Made by a program: the position numbers and the translations under genes. Below, one piece after another: positions 5,734 through 12,156 of a stretch of DNA of 37,184 nt. A model generated the notes under the pieces. The model worked only from the letters and a program-made list of their open reading frames with translations. It was not told the origin of the DNA and did no database searches. The stretch spans positions 1 through 37,184 of the forward strand of contig JAEEQB010000047.1 of the NCBI GenBank assembly GCA_016285075.1, given 5' to 3'. Position 1 is the first letter of the stretch. Each line of letters opens with the position of its first letter. The stretch comes from Prevotella sp. (GTDB lineage Bacteria > Bacteroidota > Bacteroidia > Bacteroidales > Bacteroidaceae).

Positions 5734-8349
5734 CTATCTTAAGAAACCTAATGGATGTATTCTTTTCCTGATTTTATCACCCAGTTTCTTGTGAACCTCT
5801 TTTAGTTTATTCATCTCAGATATACCAATTTCCGCATCTGTCATTGAGTAGATAATTTGATATCGACCAACGCCCCATGTTTTTATTTTGTAACGATTAG
5901 TATTGATTGAATTCAAATTCTGGAAATATATACGATAGACCTCGCTTGCTGCTGCAACTACATCTGCTGCAGCCTTGCTTAAATTCTCAGAATTATCTGC
6001 TAACCATTTGGCTGCAAAACGATCTTCGTCTTCAGCTGTAATGGTGATGGCTATATCTTGGTCTTGTATGCCCCATTGTTTTACTTGTTCTATGGTAAAA
6101 GGAAACAGATTATTATGTATCTGATAGGTTCTCCCTTTAAATTCAACATCTTTCAATGCGACAGTATGATTACTATTGGCAAATAGACTCCATACCACAC
6201 AATCATAAGCAAAATCCATTGGGAATTCTGGAGTTTCTCCCTCTACATATCCCAATTGTTGTACAACTTCATCGTGCAGGTATTCGTTATAGGGCTTACA
6301 AAATTGGTCGCGGTCATTACTCCAGTCTTTCTTAGCAACCTTCCTGACTGCATGAATAATCATTGCTTTCAGGAAATTCTCTTTTGTAACACTAAAAGCT
6401 CCTGCACTGCAATATGGCCCTGAGTATAATGACACATACTTTTGGTTTTGTAAGTCATTTCCTTTTGCACACAAAGAACATAAGAAACCGGGGCTTATGC
6501 GATCTCTTAAGTCTTTCCTTTCCTGAGTAATTGCCAATGCTGATGAGAAAGCAGGGTATACTTTTGTTGCAGGTAACCGATTTACCCATTTGTTTAGAAG
6601 CAATCGTTTATCAATGACGTTAAGCACTTTTGTTTCTATTGCTTCTCCCTTCTTATTACACTTTTCCACAATGATATTTTGCGAGGCAAAATCTTTTTCC
6701 CATTTATTAAGATTCCAGACAAGAAAGCCAATGGGATATTCACCTGTTACACTATCAAAAACACGGGCATCAAATATGAAACCTTTTTCGAAATGATAGC
6801 GAAAGATTGTTTCCCTGACTTTTTGGTCATTGTTCGCATTTATATATTTCAACTTCGAGAACAACCCTAACCAAGCCTGTTTATTCTTAAACTCGTGATG
6901 GATACGGTAAAGGAATTGTGTGAATAGTTCGCGACTGGCTTCTCCAAGATGGTTTATGGTCATGTGGTCGCGAACTTTTGTCATACTAATATCACGTTTA
7001 CTCTCGTCAGCTTTGCCTTTGTTTTGTGCCGTGCCAAAGGGTGGATTAATGAATATAATCCATTTCAACTCTGGATTTGCCAAATCATTAACCAGTTCCT
7101 GGGGCATTTTCCACCCTATCGTATTGTCTTGGCCCAACAGCCGGTCAATATCATCGTTCAAATAATCATATTGGAATACTTTTGCATCATGGAACATCCC
7201 TTTACAAAAGACTACATCTTGCTGATGAAGTGTGGACATATAGCAGTAACGGTACGACTTTGCAGGTAAATAGTACTCCAAATTACCCGTTCCGCAAGCC
7301 ATATCCCAAAGTCGATAGTTACCCGATTCCCAGTCTATCTGTTTCATATCACCACCAACGACCACATCAAGGTAGTCAATTGCCTTACGCGCTAAATGGA
7401 CTGGTGTGTAGAACTCCCCTTCGAACCTTCGTTGAGTTTCTTCGGAAAGACGATCTGCTTTAGAAAGAATGCCGCGAATAACATCTACATTTCCTGTTCT
7501 GTTTTTATTGTATAAAGCCCAAAAGGCCATATAATCTTTCAAGTTAAGCTTTTTGGGAATGCTTATTCCTTCCTCAATATCAAAATACACGCGACTGGTA
7601 TCCTGCCGAATATACGATTTTCCCTCTTGAATGTCACAAATGAAATATTGGGAAGGTTTATAGCCGTTTCGTACGTCTTCAGCGAATTTATTGTACCAGC
7701 TTTGATATATATCTTCAAAGTTCCGTTCCGTAATGTCTTTCTTTACAATCAAGCTCTTTTCTATTGCATTGGTATATACGCGATGAAAGAAGTCGTCAAG
7801 GAATTGGAGTTCATTTAAATCAAACGGATGAAGTACGCGCATATTGCCAACAGCTTCCGATATTTCCAAATCATGTATGAGCTTTGTGTCTGGGCTTGAC
7901 GGTGCAGCAGTCCAATCGTATGTCGGATTGTTATAGAATGATTCCCAAAGAATTGTTTCTGTCACAATGGTTTCATCTACATCGGCAATGCACAAGAAGG
8001 GTGGAATACTCTTTTCACCCGGTTCAAACTTCAAACGGTGAACATAGTATATTATCTGGGCTTGCACCTCAGCCCTAACGTGACGATTGGCGAATTTTCT
8101 GTCATTTTTGAATTCAAATAACACTTGTGGCGTATAGAGATCACGATTATTGGAACTGTCCTGAGGTAAAGAGAAGAATTTTCGATAGGCTGCCTTTACA
8201 TCCTCTTCTACTGACGATCTTTTCAGTTCTTGATGAAACTCTACGTATCTTGCCTTGTTACCTCTTTTTATAGAAGCATAAGATTGAGGGAAAATAGTAT
8301 CTTTACCACCTAAATGTGTCGCTGTTATTTCTATATTTTTCTTTGCCAT
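5734..8349 (-). CDS. N6-adenine DNA methylase, possible type IIG restriction-methylase
   Basis: An 871-residue protein. The methylase core is clear: FYTP at 313-316, the SAM-binding motif I DMACGTGNLEYYL at 349-361, and the catalytic motif IV NPPF at 435-438, as in gamma-class N6-adenine methylases of the Eco57I/HsdM type. The N-terminal ~130 residues contain LFEFKND (E79-x-K81) followed by QIIYY (Q98-x3-Y102). That is the ExK...QxxxY order of PD-(D/E)XK nucleases in type I and IIG restriction enzymes, so cutting and methylation may be in one chain. The C-terminal 270 residues would hold target recognition. The start is five bases after the GIY-YIG/EVE gene's stop. The region is markedly AT-rich, suggesting transfer. 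Methylase is confident; nuclease activity is inference. Confidence 0.85.
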   Translation of the reverse strand: MAKKNIEITATHLGGKDTIFPQSYASIKRGNKARYVEFHQELKRSSVEEDVKAAYRKFFSLPQDSSNNRDLYTPQVLFEFKNDRKFANRHVRAEVQAQIIYYVHRLKFEPGEKSIPPFLCIADVDETIVTETILWESFYNNPTYDWTAAPSSPDTKLIHDLEISEAVGNMRVLHPFDLNELQFLDDFFHRVYTNAIEKSLIVKKDITERNFEDIYQSWYNKFAEDVRNGYKPSQYFICDIQEGKSYIRQDTSRVYFDIEEGISIPKKLNLKDYMAFWALYNKNRTGNVDVIRGILSKADRLSEETQRRFEGEFYTPVHLARKAIDYLDVVVGGDMKQIDWESGNYRLWDMACGTGNLEYYLPAKSYRYCYMSTLHQQDVVFCKGMFHDAKVFQYDYLNDDIDRLLGQDNTIGWKMPQELVNDLANPELKWIIFINPPFGTAQNKGKADESKRDISMTKVRDHMTINHLGEASRELFTQFLYRIHHEFKNKQAWLGLFSKLKYINANNDQKVRETIFRYHFEKGFIFDARVFDSVTGEYPIGFLVWNLNKWEKDFASQNIIVEKCNKKGEAIETKVLNVIDKRLLLNKWVNRLPATKVYPAFSSALAITQERKDLRDRISPGFLCSLCAKGNDLQNQKYVSLYSGPYCSAGAFSVTKENFLKAMIIHAVRKVAKKDWSNDRDQFCKPYNEYLHDEVVQQLGYVEGETPEFPMDFAYDCVVWSLFANSNHTVALKDVEFKGRTYQIHNNLFPFTIEQVKQWGIQDQDIAITITAEDEDRFAAKWLADNSENLSKAAADVVAAASEVYRIYFQNLNSINTNRYKIKTWGVGRYQIIYSMTDAEIGISEMNKLKEVHKKLGDKIRKRIHPLGFLR

Positions 8350-8354
8350 TTTTG

Positions 8355-9170
8355 CTAAAAGTTATCTTCTATATACTTCTTCAATTCTTCGTAGTCCTTA
8401 TACGAGAGATTCAATGCGCCTCTTGGGGCCATCTTCAAACCATGACTCATCAGGTGAGCAAGATTCAGACGCGAAGAATTGGTTTGTCCTGTCATACGGA
8501 AATGTGCAAAGCGATTGTGGGCCTTCCATGCTCCAAAGTCACTCTTGTCAACAAAGAATTCTTCCTTGAAGTCCATTACTGTTGAGTAAGGCAGTTCTGA
8601 GTCTAAAACCTCGATGCTGTAAACAATGGCACTGTCTGGACTTGACATGTATATATAGCCAGTATCGCCCTTGCGGAAATTGAAGTATTGCGACCAATAC
8701 ATTTCGCCATACTTCTTGAAACACCCTTTTAGGTCGAAGAACTTCTGATTGCAAGGTATCATCCAAATGCGGTTTTCACCTTCGGAACTATGATGTGTTC
8801 TTATGCTCTTCTCTGATTCTTCTACTATGTCTTTCTTATACACTTCGTCTATCTCTGCATCGTCGAGCAGCAGCGACACATCTTTGAAAATCTCCAAGGC
8901 TTCCTCCGGCTTAACGTTAAAAAACTCACGATTGTTGCGAATACGCAAGTTTGTAAAACGCTCGATATAGCGATGAACTAACCTCTCTGCCTCATTATAC
9001 TTCACCGTCTTCATTGTGGCAAAGATTTCAAAGGGCAAGGGTACTGCAGTATTGTCAAGCTCCTTGCTTCTCACGTCAACAGGACGTGAGCTCTTGCCTA
9101 TCTTAACCCAGTCCTCTCTGAAGCTTGGGTTAGTCAATATGTATACATAACCAGGTTCTTTTGTTGCCAT
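8355..9170 (-). CDS. GIY-YIG (T5orf172) nuclease fused to EVE/PUA-like domain
   Basis: A 271-residue two-domain protein. Residues 5-100 are a T5orf172-type GIY-YIG domain: GYVYILTNPS at 7-16, KIGKSSRPVDVRSKEL at 24-38 with the catalytic-type Arg at about 34, AERLVHRYIE with Glu at 62, and NREFF at 80-84. Residues ~134-270 look like an EVE/PUA-like fold: RIWMIPCNQKFFDLKG, then FRKGDTGYIYMSSPDSAIVY. EVE domains read modified bases in DNA or RNA. The linker is acidic. It is the first gene of a three-gene minus-strand operon with an adenine methylase five bases downstream, so it may be a modification-sensing nuclease partner. The GIY-YIG call is firm; the EVE call is moderate. Confidence 0.8.
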   Translation of the reverse strand: MATKEPGYVYILTNPSFREDWVKIGKSSRPVDVRSKELDNTAVPLPFEIFATMKTVKYNEAERLVHRYIERFTNLRIRNNREFFNVKPEEALEIFKDVSLLLDDAEIDEVYKKDIVEESEKSIRTHHSSEGENRIWMIPCNQKFFDLKGCFKKYGEMYWSQYFNFRKGDTGYIYMSSPDSAIVYSIEVLDSELPYSTVMDFKEEFFVDKSDFGAWKAHNRFAHFRMTGQTNSSRLNLAHLMSHGLKMAPRGALNLSYKDYEELKKYIEDNF

Positions 9171-9253
9171 ATATCATTGTTTACGTTTTGTTCTACTGAA
9201 AAACCAGCTATCTTCGCAGACTGCTGGTAAATAATCTCTAAATTATGAAATCC

Positions 9254-9272
9254 GTCACGTTTTTCACGTGAC
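9254..9272. promoter_or_regulatory. perfect 7-bp palindrome GTCACGT-N5-ACGTGAC
   Basis: A perfect inverted repeat about 85 bases upstream of the GIY-YIG/EVE gene start, in the spacer that should hold the operon promoter. It has the size and symmetry of a dimeric regulator's operator. No TAnnTTTG box is obvious nearby, so the link to regulation is inference. Confidence 0.35.
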
Positions 9273-9364
9273 TTGTATTTATTTGCAGTTACTCGCGGAC
9301 TTCGCAGCGGGCGAATTAACTACTACAAATGAACAATAAGGCCCTCTGGCCTTAAAAATATATG

Positions 9365-9751
9365 TTAGTAACTTACTGTGTTATGCCCAGCCCAGGCAGT
9401 GTCGATCACGACGTTGCCGTAAGTGACGGTGCCTGAGTCGGTTTGTGACGTGTTGCCTCCGGTGGTGTCACCGCCGAAGGTGATGGTGCGGTCTTCGCCC
9501 CACGACGAGTCGGTGAGGCGCAGCGAGAGACTGATGTTGCTCTTGATCTTCGGATAGAGGGGGGCTTCAGTCGCATCGGGATTGCGGGTGACGAAGTCCT
9601 GCACCTTGCGCGAGAAGCGCACAATGCTGTCGCGGGGTGCCGCGCTGAGCTGCTGCGACTCGGCATAGTAGGCCTCCAGCTCGGCATAGTGCAGCCGGGG
9701 CTGCTCGCAACTGGAGAAGCCCAGTGGTAGCAATAATAAAAAAAGATACAT
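9365..9751 (-). CDS. small secreted lipoprotein
   Basis: A 128-residue lipoprotein precursor. The chosen start (ATG at 9751) gives MYLFLLLLPLGFSSC, a classic hydrophobic signal with lipobox LGFSSC and Cys15 as the lipidated residue. The mature part is helical near the N-terminus (AELEAYYAESQQLSA) and Thr/Gly-rich toward the end. No family recognised. The frame stays open 50 codons further upstream to an ATG at 9901, only 20 bases after the predicted start of transcription. That extension looks unlike a protein N-terminus and would bury the signal peptide, so I favour 9751 with a ~170-base leader. Confidence 0.6.
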   Translation of the reverse strand: MYLFLLLLPLGFSSCEQPRLHYAELEAYYAESQQLSAAPRDSIVRFSRKVQDFVTRNPDATEAPLYPKIKSNISLSLRLTDSSWGEDRTITFGGDTTGGNTSQTDSGTVTYGNVVIDTAWAGHNTVSY

Positions 9752-9927
9752 AAAAACCCTGCCACAAAAGGCACATGCCTGATGCAGCAGGGGCGGGTCT
9801 GCTAAACCGATAGACTTATTGTTTACCTTACATGACGAAATAGGGGTGGGTAATAACTCCCTGTGTATCAATGCGTTATGTAGCTTATAGCGTAGGTTCA
9901 TATTGTTTCTTGTCAGTTTTCTTTGTG

Positions 9928-9958
9928 CAAAGGTAGTGCAAATCTCGGAAATGCAAAA
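9928..9958 (-). promoter_or_regulatory. promoter (TTTTG-18-TACCTTTG) for lipoprotein gene
   Basis: The -7 box TACCTTTG is at 9928-9935 on the minus strand. The TTTTG -33 element at 9954-9958 lies inside the left arm of a 48-bp palindrome (9942-9989). A protein binding the palindrome, or its extrusion, would overlap the polymerase site. Confidence 0.65.
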
Positions 9959-9989
9959 TAAATCGCGATTTATTTTTCATTTCCGAGAT
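9942..9989. repeat. 48-bp near-perfect palindrome
   Basis: Two 24-base arms meet with no spacer at 9965/9966 and differ from perfect symmetry at one base pair only. Outer ends are ATCTCGGAAATG and CATTTCCGAGAT, with an AT-rich centre around ATCGCGAT. It covers the -33 element of the lipoprotein promoter. Confidence 0.9.
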
Positions 9990-10151
9990 GCAGCCTACCC
10001 ATTCCCGAGCTCGCCTACCCGTAGCCTTTCGACGATAGTCAGAGATAGTGCAAAATTTCGATTTAGCGAAGAGAAAGCAAAACTTTTTTGTTTTCTTGAG
10101 CTTACATCCCAGGGCTGCCATGGGATAAGAGTAAGCCGTCATCACGCCTTG

Positions 10152-10218
10152 AAGAATCAAGGGGACAGGTTTTTGAATCGTTAATTCTCAGATTCAAAAA
10201 CCTGTCCCCTTGATTCTT
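10152..10218. repeat. perfect 28-bp inverted repeat, REP/terminator-like
   Basis: The arms 10152-10179 and 10191-10218 are exact complements, with an 11-base loop. The arm core is AAGGGGACAGGTTTTTG. The right arm overlaps the last two bases of the toxin gene's stop codon (10217-10219), so the element directly ends that gene. The GGGGACAGG motif resembles REP/RAYT-associated or miniature-element ends, from memory. It would form a very stable hairpin in RNA, and a terminator role is plausible. Confidence 0.85.
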
Positions 10219-10525
10219 AAATTGTCTTACGCAAATTGTCGGGATGCATTCGCATATCCCAGAAGGCTGCTACACGCAACACGTCGCCTTTAACATAATA
10301 GACCATCTTGTAATAGTCGTTGATGATAACGGAACGATAACGTATCTTCCTGTCACATAATAAGGGTTCAGGATAACCCGTTTCAGGATACTTCAACAGA
10401 CGTTTCTGCTTTTGCAAATACTTCTGATGAAGTTTGGCAGCGGCCCTTTCTCCACCCATCTCATTGTAATATACAAGGATGCGTAGCCACTGGCGCTGGG
10501 CACGTTTCGAAACCTCTACTTGCAT
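10217..10525 (-). CDS. RelE/ParE-family toxin
   Basis: A 102-residue protein of the ParE/RelE size and layout: an N-terminal strand and amphipathic helices (VEVSKRAQRQWLRILVYY), a helix-turn (YPETGYPEPLL), then RKIRYRSVIINDYYKMVYYV and a final strand with VAAFWDMRMHPDNL. This RYRSVIINDYYKMVYYV...V.AFWD.R..P pattern is typical of ParE-like toxins in Bacteroidetes, which inhibit gyrase or cleave mRNA. The start ATG overlaps the last base of the antitoxin stop (TAATG), the usual toxin-antitoxin coupling. Confidence 0.85.
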   Translation of the reverse strand: MQVEVSKRAQRQWLRILVYYNEMGGERAAAKLHQKYLQKQKRLLKYPETGYPEPLLCDRKIRYRSVIINDYYKMVYYVKGDVLRVAAFWDMRMHPDNLRKTI

Positions 10526-10785
10526 TACTTATTTGCAAAGCTGTCAATGAGTGCCTGACACTGGACATTGAACTCTTCGCCAGAAAGCACATCACCACGT
10601 TCAAATTCCCGTTCCGATTCGTCAAGATCTGACATTGCTTCCTCCCATGTCTGTAACACAGGTGGGGCTGAAGTTTGGTCATCGACAGGCGCTGTCAGCT
10701 TTTCTGCCAGCCATTTACGATTGCTGGCTGTAAGCGATAGTCCCTGAATATAAGTCCAAAGGTTGTTCAAAGATACTGCATTCAT
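10525..10785 (-). CDS. antitoxin of RelE/ParE pair
   Basis: An 86-residue acidic protein from the ATG at 10785. The N-terminal part (MNAVSLNNLWTYIQGLSL, then RKWLAEKL) would form the dimerisation and DNA-binding region. The acidic C-terminus (SDLDESEREFERGDVLSGEEF) would wrap the toxin. An in-frame extension to 10821 exists but overlaps the -7 box at 10811-10818, so 10785 is chosen. It is translationally coupled to the toxin by a one-base overlap and probably represses its own promoter, as is usual for such pairs. Confidence 0.75.
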   Translation of the reverse strand: MNAVSLNNLWTYIQGLSLTASNRKWLAEKLTAPVDDQTSAPPVLQTWEEAMSDLDESEREFERGDVLSGEEFNVQCQALIDSFANK

Positions 10786-10810
10786 AGACGTATAATTTTT
10801 TTTCCGCAGG

Positions 10811-10818
10811 CAAAGATA
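10811..10818 (-). promoter_or_regulatory. -7 box TATCTTTG for the toxin-antitoxin operon
   Basis: Exact TAnnTTTG match on the minus strand, 26 bases upstream of the antitoxin ATG at 10785. No clear -33 TTG at the right distance, as can be the case for regulated promoters. Confidence 0.6.
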
Positions 10819-10902
10819 CAAATAATTCCTGATAATAAAATGTTTTAACTCATATTTTATACATTATTTAATAACCCAACCAACCCACGTCAGAGTTTTA
10901 CT

Positions 10903-10965
10903 GCCGCAAAACTCGGACTTTAGTGGCGGTAAACTCCCAGTTTAGTGGGGGTAAACTCAGGGGAG
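10903..10965. repeat. three imperfect ~22-bp direct repeats upstream of HU-like gene
   Basis: Three tandem units of the pattern TTTAGTGGCGGTAAACTC, the first being more diverged (TTTACTGCCGCAAAACTC). They lie about 35 bases upstream of the -33 element of the HU-like gene promoter. Spacing and position suit binding of a regulator in tandem, possibly the gene's own product; that is inference. Confidence 0.6.
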
Positions 10966-10994
10966 ATTTTTTTTGAAAAATAATTGGAAAAATG

Positions 10995-11026
10995 TTTGGA
11001 TATTTCAAAGTTTTTTTGTACCTTTT
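10995..11026 (+). promoter_or_regulatory. promoter (TTTG-20-TACCTTTT) for HU-like gene
   Basis: TTTG at 10995-10998, then 20 bases, then TACCTTTT at 11019-11026, one base off the -7 consensus. Transcription would start near 11033, giving a leader of about 127 bases before the ATG at 11160. Confidence 0.55.
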
Positions 11027-11159
11027 TAACGTAAATGAGAGGGATGAAAGAAGCGCGCGTTCTGAACTCTTAAGCCCCCAGAAACAAGGGGAAAACAAGC
11101 GGAAAATGGCGACCCGTAACCCGAAAGTTCGCCTTAATAATTTAATACCAAGAAAAGTT

Positions 11160-11756
11160 ATGGCAGTAAGAAAAATTGCAATGGTTGTGAACCTGCGCCA
11201 GAACAAGAACGAGGCAGCAGAGAATTTCGGAAAGTGGTACCCCGAGGTGGACGAGAAGAAGCCGCTCGACCTGAAGGGCTTCTGTGCCCACATGACGAGC
11301 CACGGCAAGCTGGCCGACTACCAGATGGTGGTGCTCGTGGTGCAGCAAGTGGTGGAATGCATGAAGGAGCTGGTGCTCCAGGGCCAGCCGGTGAAGCTGG
11401 AGGGACTGGGCACGTTCGGCCCCTCGATCGAGGCCGCCAAGGGAGGCGCCGTTTCAGTGGCAGCAGCCATGGAGGCAGGCATCGACACGCTGATCGAGGG
11501 TGTGCACATGAACTTCACCCCCGAGAACACCAAGGGCGAGCGTCTCACCTCGCGTGCCCTGAAGGACGAGTGCGTGTTCTCTGCAGGCTACGTCGTGGAG
11601 AGCGTGAAGCGCACCGTGGATGGCAAGGTGAAGCGCTTCCAGAACAAGACACCCATCGCGTTCATCTTGTCTCCCGCAGGCACCGATGGTACCGGCGGCG
11701 GCAGTGACACCCCACCTGACGACGGGCCCACGAACCCTGGCACTGACGGGGACTAA
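11160..11756 (+). CDS. HU-family DNA-binding protein (HU-HIG/HU-related type)
   Basis: A 198-residue protein from the ATG at 11160 (MAVRKIAMVVNLRQ). The frame is open further upstream, but the family normally begins MAV/MPV followed by a strand as here. Residues ~20-125 show the HU layout: NFGKWYPEV, a two-helix handle (LKGFCAHMTSHGKLAD and QMVVLVVQQVVECMKEL), then VKLEGLGTFGPSIE, the beta-arm entry. This fits the Bacteroidetes HU-related group. The C-terminal ~30 residues are a Gly/Pro/Asp/Thr-rich disordered tail. Such proteins bind DNA non-specifically and may organise nucleoid or mobile-element DNA. The gene is notably GC-rich against its AT-rich upstream region, and repeats flank it on both sides. 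Confidence 0.85.
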   Translation: MAVRKIAMVVNLRQNKNEAAENFGKWYPEVDEKKPLDLKGFCAHMTSHGKLADYQMVVLVVQQVVECMKELVLQGQPVKLEGLGTFGPSIEAAKGGAVSVAAAMEAGIDTLIEGVHMNFTPENTKGERLTSRALKDECVFSAGYVVESVKRTVDGKVKRFQNKTPIAFILSPAGTDGTGGGSDTPPDDGPTNPGTDGD

Positions 11757-12037
11757 CCGGCAGCTGGCGGCAGGGCTGGCAATGAAAAGCCAGGCTGCTG
11801 CTGAGGGTTAGCTGCTGTTGAGGGTTAGCTGCGACTGAGTCGCAGCCAACCGTGGAGCAACAGCAGAGAGAATGGAACGGAAGTCCTTGAAGAAACCGAA
11901 AAAAGGCAACCGAAAAGCAACCGGAGGGAAACTGAAGGAAAGGGCAGCCGAAGGAAAGGGCAGCCGAGAAAGGGCAACCGAAGGAAAGGGCAGCCGAAAG
12001 GGAAACTGAAAGGACAGCCGATTGGTGAAATGAAAGA
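11757..12037. repeat. gene-free spacer with 16-bp VNTR and a 19-bp palindrome
   Basis: Downstream of the HU-like gene. It contains two direct copies of TGAGGGTTAGCTGC, a perfect palindrome GCTGCGACTGAGTCGCAGC at 11828-11846, and a minisatellite at about 11882-12020. The minisatellite unit is GGAAAGGGCAGCCGAA: two exact 16-bp copies at 11937-11952 and 11983-11998, near-copies between them, and degenerate ones on either side. No credible protein is encoded; the minus-strand frame across it is a low-complexity shadow. Confidence 0.7.
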
Positions 12038-12076
12038 AAGAGCCGCGGTCCTCATTGAAAGAGGATGGCGGCTCTT
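12038..12076. terminator. stable hairpin after the VNTR
   Basis: Sixteen-base arms (AAGAGCCGC...TCCTC and its near complement GAGGAT...GCGGCTCTT) with two mismatches and a seven-base loop. There is no U-tract on either side, so it may be an attenuating or RNA-stabilising hairpin at the 3' end of the HU-like message, not a classical intrinsic terminator. Confidence 0.45.
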
Positions 12077-12156
12077 AACGCTAAATACTTAACTCTCGAC
12101 TTTCGCAGGTAAGAAATGCCTGAATGCCAAAAGTTTACATCCCAGGGAAACCTAAG

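Noticed and set aside
9340..9357. AAGGCC-CTCT-GGCCTT hairpin as terminator of the lipoprotein gene
   Set aside because: The stem is short and there is no T-tract on the minus-strand 3' side, so it is not listed as a terminator.
9885..10160. 91-codon minus-strand frame across the palindrome
   Set aside because: It contains the lipoprotein promoter and the 48-bp palindrome and has no convincing protein features.
11825..12055. 76-codon minus-strand frame of Phe/Pro/Leu repeats
   Set aside because: It is the translation of the GGAAAGGGCAGCCGAA minisatellite, so its regularity comes from the DNA repeat.
10102..12147. TTACATCCCAGGG at 10102-10114 and 12135-12147 as ends of a mobile element
   Set aside because: A 13-base match in the same orientation flanks the toxin-antitoxin and HU-like genes, but there is no transposase or integrase between them and no extension of the match. 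It could be chance.
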